Below, in pieces: positions 42,063 to 48,116 of a DNA stretch of 48,116 bases. Made by a program: the position numbers and the translations under genes. The notes beneath the pieces were generated by a model, which had not been told where the DNA came from, ran no database searches, and saw only the letters and a program-made list of their open reading frames with translations. Positions within the stretch are counted from its first letter, which is position 1, and each line of letters opens with the position of its first letter. The stretch comes from Pseudomonadota bacterium (GTDB taxonomy: Bacteria; Pseudomonadota; Gammaproteobacteria; Pseudomonadales; Moraxellaceae), in assembly GCA_021804565.1 (NCBI GenBank), contig JAJZHK010000018.1, positions 1 to 48,116 on the forward strand, given 5' to 3'.

Positions 42063-43394
42063 TCAGAACAGCTCTATCCGTGGCGCGCTTTCCTCCTGCT
42101 GGTGAGCACCCTTGCCGCCAGCAGCGGCGCCGGTCATGGCACGATGGGTTTCACGCTGGCTCTCCATGGCGTAGTCGGCAAACAGGCGCTCCAGTTCTTG
42201 GGTCACAGGGGCCAGAGCGATAGGCGTCACCAGGGCATCGGGCAACTGCCGTGCCAAAGCCTGCATATGCTCATCCAGACAGACCAAAGAGCTGGTCACA
42301 TGCTCCATCTGCTGACGCGTAATATCCTGGAACTGCAACTCGCCGAGCATGGACATCACCAGCTGATGCACCTCGGCTGAGCCGTGATCCAGGCTTTTGG
42401 TGAACTCGATGACGTAGTTGGCCAGGCGATGAAAGTCCTGGCCGGTGGCCTGCAATTGTTCGGCGATCTTGGTAAATTCCTGCATCTGCCGTTCGGCGTC
42501 GTTGAGGCCCATGCGCTCGCTGAGCTCCATTCGAACGGAGGTGCCCACGTGAGCGATACCCTGGGTAATCTGCGAAGCGGCCTGACCGGTCTGCTCAGCC
42601 AGCTTGCGCACTTCGTCGGCGACGACGGCAAAGCCGCGTCCCTGCTCACCGGCGCGCGCCGCTTCGATGGCGGCATTGAGGGCCACCAGGTTGATCCGCT
42701 TGGCGACATCCTGGATCAAGGTCGCCAGGGGCGACAGGGACACCACCTGGTTCACCACCAGCTCAAAGGTCTGGTGCGCCGTCTCGATGTCGGCCGCACG
42801 CTGGTCCTGATAGTTGCGCAGTTGCGTCAAGGCGGCAAGATTGCGATGAATCTGGCTGTCAACGTTGCAGGCCAGGTCGTCCGAGTAGCTTTTTGCACTG
42901 CTGACCTCCTTGAGGACAGAATCCAGGGCATCCTGAATGGCATTGGCCCTGGCAACAATAGTGATAGCGGCAGACTCGGTGAACGACGCCACTTGCTCGA
43001 GATGGCCGCGCAACACCGTATTGAACTTCGGCACATCAAGCAGCTGCTCCTCCACCTTGTCGAAATTGCTGATCGCCATCGCCTGCAATCTCGCCATCAT
43101 TTGCAAGGTGCTGGCGTAGCTGCCGCGCAGCTTGTCCAAAAAAAGATGGCGAACCAAGTACTCATAAAAAAATGTCAAAGCCACCAACAACGCACTGAAG
43201 CCCCACTCAGCCAGACTGTCGTAGGGCGAATTGGGGTAGTGATCGTGCAGGCCATGCATGATATGTATCGCCAGCACGGTCAACAGCAACTGCACGGCCA
43301 TCGTCAGCATACGCGCACTGGTGGTCCACAACAGTGCGTGTTGTTGCAGCATACCCGGGACCATATCAGGAACTTGCTTGGAGCCTTTCATCAT
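42063..43394 (-). CDS. Atypical chemoreceptor with minimal periplasmic loop and CheZ-like motif
   Basis: A 443-residue membrane receptor. Two membrane helices (about 27-47 and 66-84) flank a loop of only about 18 residues, so no periplasmic sensor domain. A cytoplasmic helical region follows (95-190), then the receptor tip [21 protein letters not shown]-type hairpin (residues about 235-270). After the tip comes [17 protein letters not shown]: Asp357-x3-Gln361 is the DxxxQ arrangement of CheZ, which dephosphorylates CheY. A flexible Gly/Ala/Gln-rich stretch and the tail RIELF end the protein. CheD ends in the same five residues. It is the last gene of the operon, 12 bases after the hemerythrin stop. 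Receptor identity is sure; the CheZ-like activity is inference. Confidence 0.88.
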   Translation of the reverse strand: MMKGSKQVPDMVPGMLQQHALLWTTSARMLTMAVQLLLTVLAIHIMHGLHDHYPNSPYDSLAEWGFSALLVALTFFYEYLVRHLFLDKLRGSYASTLQMMARLQAMAISNFDKVEEQLLDVPKFNTVLRGHLEQVASFTESAAITIVARANAIQDALDSVLKEVSSAKSYSDDLACNVDSQIHRNLAALTQLRNYQDQRAADIETAHQTFELVVNQVVSLSPLATLIQDVAKRINLVALNAAIEAARAGEQGRGFAVVADEVRKLAEQTGQAASQITQGIAHVGTSVRMELSERMGLNDAERQMQEFTKIAEQLQATGQDFHRLANYVIEFTKSLDHGSAEVHQLVMSMLGELQFQDITRQQMEHVTSSLVCLDEHMQALARQLPDALVTPIALAPVTQELERLFADYAMESQRETHRAMTGAAAGGKGAHQQEESAPRIELF

Positions 43395-43406
43395 CGATTC
43401 ATCCGT

Positions 43407-43799
43407 TCAATGCAGGCCCCGCGCTTGCAAGGCCTGCCCCATCGCTTTGTCTTGGCCGAGGATGTGCTTCATCCACCAGCTCCTTAAAAACTCCACCATC
43501 ATCTGCGGGTCGCTGTTCATATCCAGTCTAGCCAGCCAAATCCAATAGTTGCGATGCTCCTTGATATGCGCCGCGCGCTCCGGCCACTCGGGAATGACCG
43601 TCTCCATCAGCAGCTCCTCACGCATAAAGTGACTGGCGGCATATTCATTCAGCCGTGCCTGCCAAGCATCCATATGCTTCATACGACCTGACTCGGCCAA
43701 CACGATGATACGATTGATCATTTGCAACAAATAACGATGATCTCGATCGACCTGGCTTATCCCCACTTCGCAATCATCTGTCCAGCGCAACTGCGTCAT
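43407..43799 (-). CDS. Bacteriohemerythrin
   Basis: A 130-residue four-helix oxygen-binding protein. All seven canonical di-iron ligands are present: His21, His57, Glu61, His78, His82, His112 and Asp117. The family start MTQLRWTDDCEVGISQVDRDH is clear. Single-domain hemerythrins bind O2 and can act as oxygen carriers or sensors. It sits 12 bases after the cheD stop and 12 bases before the receptor gene, so it is cotranscribed with chemotaxis genes. An oxygen-sensing input to the following receptor is plausible but unproven. The ATG has GAGGG about 5 bases upstream. Confidence 0.94.
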   Translation of the reverse strand: MTQLRWTDDCEVGISQVDRDHRYLLQMINRIIVLAESGRMKHMDAWQARLNEYAASHFMREELLMETVIPEWPERAAHIKEHRNYWIWLARLDMNSDPQMMVEFLRSWWMKHILGQDKAMGQALQARGLH

Positions 43800-43811
43800 A
43801 CTGACCCTCGA

Positions 43812-44414
43812 TTAAAATAGTTCTATGCGGCGTGTCGAGCTCGCGACAACAGCTCCGCCTTCCTTTTGTCCCTTTTGTTGCCAACTCCACTCGCGATTGA
43901 CCGCTTCTTGGACATCGGCGCTGACGACCGCCATGCGCCGGCAAAACACATCGCCATTGGGCACGGCGATCACCTTGCGCGAACAGGCCCCCCCGAGGTC
44001 CTCGGCCACCAAAGCGATACCTTCGCGCTGCAACCATTCCCGGGCAAAGCGAGCGTTATCCTCACCGATCATGGTCTGCAGCGAGTGCATGACGGTGCCG
44101 CCACCGAAGGCCTTGGCGATCAAGCTGGACTTGCTAGCTCCGCGAGCGAGCATGGCGTTGACCAGCACCTCCATGGCGTAGTCACCGGCCAGCACCACAT
44201 CCGGATCCTCCTCGCCATAAGCACTCTGCGCGTGCCGGCGCGGCAGCAAAAAGTGGTTCATGCCGCACAGTCCGAGACGGGGCTCATGCAGGCAAACAGC
44301 AACACAGGAGCCGAGAATGGTCGCGATAGGGCGCTCACTTTCTACCGCCCAGCCGCCGGGGTGCAAGGTTCTGGCCTGCCGCTCCAGGGCTCGCGTATCC
44401 ACTGACTCAGGCAT
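43812..44414 (-). CDS. cheD: Chemoreceptor glutamine deamidase CheD
   Basis: A 200-residue enzyme that deamidates Gln residues on receptors. The catalytic Cys37 is in [10 protein letters not shown] and the His54 in [10 protein letters not shown]; the family end [26 protein letters not shown] is present. A Gly/Lys/Gln-rich tail of about 25 residues ends in RIELF, the same as the atypical receptor. The start 44414 overlaps the cheB stop by 8 bases and gives the normal CheD N-terminus; the frame continues upstream only as a cheB shadow. In many genomes cheD precedes cheB; here it follows. Confidence 0.95.
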   Translation of the reverse strand: MPESVDTRALERQARTLHPGGWAVESERPIATILGSCVAVCLHEPRLGLCGMNHFLLPRRHAQSAYGEEDPDVVLAGDYAMEVLVNAMLARGASKSSLIAKAFGGGTVMHSLQTMIGEDNARFAREWLQREGIALVAEDLGGACSRKVIAVPNGDVFCRRMAVVSADVQEAVNREWSWQQKGQKEGGAVVASSTRRIELF

Positions 44415-45453
44415 GGTGGCTGTACTCCATGAGGGCCGCCGCCACCGCCGGCAAGGGCAGGACACGATCCACCGCACCCCGCTTGATCGCTTCCTGGGGC
44501 ATGCCAAACACCACACAGGTGGAAGCATCCTCGGCGATGGTTTGCGCACCCGCAGCGTGCATGGCCAGCAGCCCCCGTGCACCGTCATCGCCCATGCCCG
44601 TCAGGATGACGCCCAAAGCATTGGCGCCCGCTGCTTCCGCCACCGATCGAAACAGCACATCAACCGAAGGCTTATGCCGATTCACCACCGGACCGTCGGT
44701 CACTTGTACCAGATAGCGGGCACCACTACGGCGCAGCGACATATGGCGGCCACCGGGCGCGATCAAGACATGACCGGTCATCACGCGATCGCCATCGACG
44801 GCCTCTTTGACTTGCACCTGACACAGGCTATTGAGCCTTTCCGCAAACATGGCGGTAAACTTCTCTGGCATGTGCTGAACCACGACGATGCCGCAGACCG
44901 ATCGCGGCAGCCGCACCAGTATCGCTTCCAGGGCCTGGGTGCCCCCCGTCGAGGTGCCGATAGCGATCACCCTGTCGGTGGTACTGGCCATGGCCGGCTG
45001 ATCCAGAAGCGGGGCTGTGGCCACCGGGGCTCGACGTAGCCGCCGCGGTTCGATCTCTGCCGCAGCGCGGATGGCGCCGATAAAATTGCCGGCTTCATCT
45101 TCAAGAAAGCTGTTCAGGCCCACCCGTGGCTTGGTAATGATGCTGACCGCCCCTGCGGCCATGGCCTCAACCGCGGTCTGTGTGCCGCGCTCGGTCAAAG
45201 TGGAACAGATGATGACCGGCGTGGGCCGTTCATTCATGATCTTGCGTAAAAAGGAAAGCCCGTCCATGCGCGGCATTTCGATATCGAGGACGATGACATC
45301 GGGCCATTCCTTTTTCATGGCCTCCATGGCAAAAAGCGGATCACTGACTGCGGCGATCAACTCGATCGTCGGGTCTTTCGCCAGAATATCGCGGGCCGCC
45401 CGCCTGACCACTGCCGAATCATCCACCACCATCAGCCGGATCTTTCTTGCCAT
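44407..45453 (-). CDS. cheB: Chemotaxis methylesterase/deamidase CheB
   Basis: A 348-residue response regulator with a CheB catalytic domain. The receiver ([20 protein letters not shown]) has the phospho-acceptor Asp57 in [13 protein letters not shown]. The methylesterase part (from about 160) has the serine loop [13 protein letters not shown], His in [10 protein letters not shown] and Asp in [12 protein letters not shown]. Phosphorylated CheB removes methyl groups from receptors to reset adaptation. The start 45453 has GAGGAG 6 bases upstream and is 10 bases after the cheR stop. Its end overlaps cheD. Confidence 0.97.
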   Translation of the reverse strand: MARKIRLMVVDDSAVVRRAARDILAKDPTIELIAAVSDPLFAMEAMKKEWPDVIVLDIEMPRMDGLSFLRKIMNERPTPVIICSTLTERGTQTAVEAMAAGAVSIITKPRVGLNSFLEDEAGNFIGAIRAAAEIEPRRLRRAPVATAPLLDQPAMASTTDRVIAIGTSTGGTQALEAILVRLPRSVCGIVVVQHMPEKFTAMFAERLNSLCQVQVKEAVDGDRVMTGHVLIAPGGRHMSLRRSGARYLVQVTDGPVVNRHKPSVDVLFRSVAEAAGANALGVILTGMGDDGARGLLAMHAAGAQTIAEDASTCVVFGMPQEAIKRGAVDRVLPLPAVAAALMEYSHHA

Positions 45454-45463
45454 CGTGGACTCC

Positions 45464-46276
45464 TCAATCGACGCGGGTGTAGATCGTCGGCCTGACCTGA
45501 CGCAAGCCATTGACCAAGCCATTCAGCGACTCCGAATGGCCCACCACCAGATAGCCCTGCGGACGCAAGCGCGTCAGTAAATTCTGTACAACCTTACGCT
45601 TGGTCTCGGCGTCAAAGTAAATCATGACGTTACGCAGAAAAATCACATCGTAGAGCTCCGTGGCCGACAACGGCTCCATCAGATTGCAGCTCATAAAGCA
45701 GGTATGTTCGCGCAGTTGCCGGTCGATCAAAAAGGTGCCCGCCTGCGCCCCCCGGCCTCTCAGGCAATATTTTTTCCGGTAAGATTCCGGCAAACCCCGG
45801 CTGCGCGCCTCGTCGTAGTGACCGCGCCGCGCCGTCTCCACCACCATCTCGCTGATATCCGTGCCGGTCACACGCCACGGCGCTGCCAAGCCGAGGACCT
45901 CAGCCAGGACCATGGCGATGGTGTACACCTCTTCGCCGGTGCTGCAAGCTGCACTCCACAGCGCTGGCGACGCCACAGTCCGAGCGCGCGCCCAGCTGGC
46001 CAGCCACTCAAAATGCTTGTCTTCACGAAAAAAATAGGTCTCATGCGTGGTCAGCAAATCGATCATCCGCTGCCACTCGCTGGCATCCTGGCCTGCGGTC
46101 ACATAGCGGTAATAGGCCGCGAAACTTTCCAGACCCAGATGCCGCAAACGCTGACTTAAACGTCCAACCAGCAACTGTCGTTTGGCATCGCTCATGGCGA
46201 TACCCGCCACTTTGTGAATGAGTTGCCGGAAAGCGACAAATTCGCGATCCGACATCTCGACCTGCCCAACACTCAT
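45464..46276 (-). CDS. cheR: Chemoreceptor methyltransferase CheR
   Basis: A 270-residue enzyme using SAM to methylate receptor glutamates. N-terminal helical domain ([21 protein letters not shown]), then [11 protein letters not shown], the SAM site [33 protein letters not shown] and the RNVMIYFD motif. The end [11 protein letters not shown] is typical. The ATG overlaps the cheW stop by 4 bases (ATGA), so the two are coupled. Neither receptor in the window ends in the classical aromatic CheR-docking pentapeptide. Confidence 0.97.
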   Translation of the reverse strand: MSVGQVEMSDREFVAFRQLIHKVAGIAMSDAKRQLLVGRLSQRLRHLGLESFAAYYRYVTAGQDASEWQRMIDLLTTHETYFFREDKHFEWLASWARARTVASPALWSAACSTGEEVYTIAMVLAEVLGLAAPWRVTGTDISEMVVETARRGHYDEARSRGLPESYRKKYCLRGRGAQAGTFLIDRQLREHTCFMSCNLMEPLSATELYDVIFLRNVMIYFDAETKRKVVQNLLTRLRPQGYLVVGHSESLNGLVNGLRQVRPTIYTRVD

Positions 46277-46836
46277 ACACGCTCCGCAGCGTGAGCCGTC
46301 TCCGCACCTGCATCCACAGCACTGTCACGCGCCGCCAACAACAGGGCGATTTCATCGATGGACAGAACACGATCGATATTGAGCAGGATGACGAAGCGGT
46401 TACCTATCTTGCTCATGCCCTGGATGAAGTCGGCTCTGATCCGGGCACCAAAGGACGGGGGGGGTTCAATGTCACTGGCCGCCACATCGAGCACCTCGGA
46501 CACCGAGTCCACCACCATCCCCATGTCGTGGTGCGATCCATCCTCCGAGCGCAACTCGATGATGACGATACAGGTACGGCGACCGATGGTCTGCCGGTCG
46601 CGCCCGAAGCGGGCGCCCAGGTCGATCACCGGCACCACACTGCCGCGCAGATTGATCACGCCACGAATGAAGGAGGGCATCAGGGGAATTTCCGTCACCT
46701 GACCGTACTCGATGATTTCCTTGACGTTCAGGATGCCCACGGCAAACATCTCGCCATTGAGCAGAAACGTCAGCACCTGCTGAATGCCATCTGCCGTTGT
46801 CACCGACGTGCCGCGAACGGGAGTCATCTGACCCAT
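46273..46836 (-). CDS. cheW: Chemotaxis coupling protein CheW
   Basis: A 187-residue CheW-fold adaptor linking receptors to CheA. Matches: LTFLLNGEMFAVGILNVKEII, the receptor-binding MPSFIRGVINLRGSVVPVIDLG, and MGMVVDSVSEVLDVAASDIEPPP. The C-terminal extension ([19 protein letters not shown]) is not conserved. Excellent ribosome site GAGGAGGT 7 bases before the ATG. It lies 17 bases after the upstream receptor. Confidence 0.97.
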   Translation of the reverse strand: MGQMTPVRGTSVTTADGIQQVLTFLLNGEMFAVGILNVKEIIEYGQVTEIPLMPSFIRGVINLRGSVVPVIDLGARFGRDRQTIGRRTCIVIIELRSEDGSHHDMGMVVDSVSEVLDVAASDIEPPPSFGARIRADFIQGMSKIGNRFVILLNIDRVLSIDEIALLLAARDSAVDAGAETAHAAERV

Positions 46837-46853
46837 GATCGTTACCTCCTCGC

Positions 46854-48116
46854 TCAGTAGCGCACAAAATCGCCTTCATCGAGAGGGGACAAAGCTGCCG
46901 GCTGGCGGCTGCCTCGTTGCACGGCAGCGGCAGCCGGTCGACTCACCGGGCTACGCTGCGATGCCAGCGGAGCACGAGCTTTATCGACGCGGAAGAATCC
47001 CACCAGCTGCTGCAGCTGTGCCGACTGGGCACCGAGCTCCTCGGCGGTCGCCGCCAGCTCCTCAGAGGCCGAAGCATTTTGCTGCGTGGCCTTGTTCAGC
47101 TGCCCCATGGCGCCGTTGATCTGTGCCACGCCGGTGGACTGCTCATCGGAAGCTGCGGCGATCTCCTGAACCAGGTCAGAGGTTTTCTTGATCGAAGGCA
47201 CCATGGCACCGAGCAGGTTACCGGCCTTCTCGGCCAAGGCCACCGAGGAGCCGGCCAGGTTGCCGATCTCCTGGGCCGCCACCTGAGAACGTTCCGCCAG
47301 TTTGCGCACTTCCGCCGCCACCACCGCAAAGCCCTTGCCGTGTTCACCGGCACGCGCCGCTTCAATGGCAGCGTTGAGCGCCAGCAGATTGGTCTGGTAG
47401 GCGATGTCGTCGATGATACCGATACGATTGGCAATCTGTTTCATGGCCGATACCGTCTCGGTCACCGCCCCGCCGCCCTCCTGGGCCTCCATCGCCGCCT
47501 GGGTGGCGATGTTATTGGTCACCTTGGCGTTATCGGCGTTCTGGTTGATCGAGGAGGTCATCTGTTCCATGGCGGCGGTGGTTTCTTCGACCGAAGCGGC
47601 CTGCTCCGATGAAGACTGCGACAAGGACTGGGCTGTCGAGGACACCTGCCCGGCGGCATTGCTCAGATCGTCCGCCGCCACATTGATCTGCGCCAGCGTT
47701 TCCGAAAGCTTCTCGATGGAGGTGTTGACCGCCGTCTTCATGGCATCAAAATCACCTTGATAATTGCGGGTGATCTTCTGCGTCATGTCACCCAGCGCCA
47801 TCGCCTCCATCACACGCTTGACGTCATTGAAAGGCTCAACGACCGAGTCCAGGGTGCTGTTCATGCCCTCGACAATCTTGCGGAAGTCACCGCGATGCGC
47901 CTGAGCATCAGCGCGTGTTTCCAGCACCCCGGCCAAGGCGGCGGCACTGAGGCTATGGGCGTCGACGATCAGCGCTTTGATATTGCCGCGGACCTGCTCT
48001 ATCGTTTCATTGATGAACGCTTTCTTGCCCGGGAAAGTCTCCAGCGGGGCATCCAGATTGCCTTCACCAAACTCTCTGATGCAGGCCATCGCCTTCTTCT
48101 TCACCGCGATATGGCC
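46854..48116 (-). CDS. Methyl-accepting chemotaxis protein, C-terminal part (truncated by window edge)
   Basis: About 421 C-terminal residues of a receptor; the frame is open to the right edge, so its sensor and any membrane helices are outside. A HAMP-like region ([20 protein letters not shown]..., then [20 protein letters not shown]) leads to a long methylation/signalling coiled coil with the conserved tip [25 protein letters not shown] and [14 protein letters not shown]. Candidate methylation sites are in [19 protein letters not shown] and [19 protein letters not shown]. The tail ([12 protein letters not shown]) lacks the usual CheR-docking pentapeptide. It is the first visible gene of the operon; cheA and cheY are probably further upstream. 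Confidence 0.95.
   Translation of the reverse strand, partial: GHIAVKKKAMACIREFGEGNLDAPLETFPGKKAFINETIEQVRGNIKALIVDAHSLSAAALAGVLETRADAQAHRGDFRKIVEGMNSTLDSVVEPFNDVKRVMEAMALGDMTQKITRNYQGDFDAMKTAVNTSIEKLSETLAQINVAADDLSNAAGQVSSTAQSLSQSSSEQAASVEETTAAMEQMTSSINQNADNAKVTNNIATQAAMEAQEGGGAVTETVSAMKQIANRIGIIDDIAYQTNLLALNAAIEAARAGEHGKGFAVVAAEVRKLAERSQVAAQEIGNLAGSSVALAEKAGNLLGAMVPSIKKTSDLVQEIAAASDEQSTGVAQINGAMGQLNKATQQNASASEELAATAEELGAQSAQLQQLVGFFRVDKARAPLASQRSPVSRPAAAAVQRGSRQPAALSPLDEGDFVRY

Noticed and set aside
42066-42080. Classical CheR-docking pentapeptide at the receptor end
   Set aside because: RIELF lacks the first of the two aromatic residues that define that motif.

Overview
The window is one contiguous, GC-rich, densely coded stretch of chromosome from a Gram-negative bacterium, most likely a gammaproteobacterium (a related pseudomonadotal class is not excluded). 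Supporting signs are type IV pilus genes, a coiled-coil outer-membrane porin, an E. coli-type CysK, Mpl, PpnP, PurE/PurK, a two-domain polyphosphate:AMP phosphotransferase, a PIN-PhoH protein, a phasin-like protein, long FadE-type acyl-CoA dehydrogenases and a chemotaxis operon. I saw no tRNA, rRNA, CRISPR array, insertion sequence or phage gene. Both edges cut genes: pilY1 on the left and a chemoreceptor on the right.

Layout. 1-3161: the 3' part of pilY1 and a minor pilin. 3402-6328: a DcaP-like porin, a strong terminator and a Ser-rich lipoprotein. 6573-10659: a TetR regulator divergent from a three-gene operon (acetoacetate-decarboxylase-fold protein plus two acyl-CoA-dehydrogenase-like proteins), with two matching pseudo-palindromes between them. 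11021-13260: an active-looking MASE1-like diguanylate cyclase and a secreted START-domain protein. 13313-21525: mostly minus-strand housekeeping genes (phasin-like, small helical protein, ppa, cysK, ornithine decarboxylase, PIN-PhoH, degenerate GGDEF protein overlapping a papain-like protein) plus a plus-strand alpha/beta hydrolase and ppnP. 21513-29440: mpl, purEK, a lone molybdopterin oxidoreductase, and pap coupled to a metallo-beta-lactamase-fold gene. 29437-37781: a large phosphoesterase lipoprotein, a fatty-acid-hydroxylase/DUF2804 pair, a 7TMR-DISM hybrid histidine kinase and an outer-membrane barrel with tandem repeats. 37851-41540: two paralogous ~600-residue acyl-CoA dehydrogenases. 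41699-48116: a small flagellar-rod-like protein and a compact seven-gene chemotaxis operon (mcp, cheW, cheR, cheB, cheD, bacteriohemerythrin, atypical receptor).

The two most interesting loci are these. (i) In the chemotaxis operon a seven-ligand bacteriohemerythrin sits between CheD and a receptor with almost no periplasmic domain. That receptor carries a CheZ-like DxxxQ motif and ends in the same pentapeptide, RIELF, as CheD. (ii) In the TetR-controlled operon one of the two paired acyl-CoA-dehydrogenase-like proteins lacks the usual catalytic glutamate. Themes shared across the window are surface motility and c-di-GMP signalling (pilus, GGDEF proteins, chemotaxis, hybrid kinase) and lipid or storage-polymer metabolism (dehydrogenases, phasin-like protein, START protein, hydroxylase, polyphosphate enzyme).
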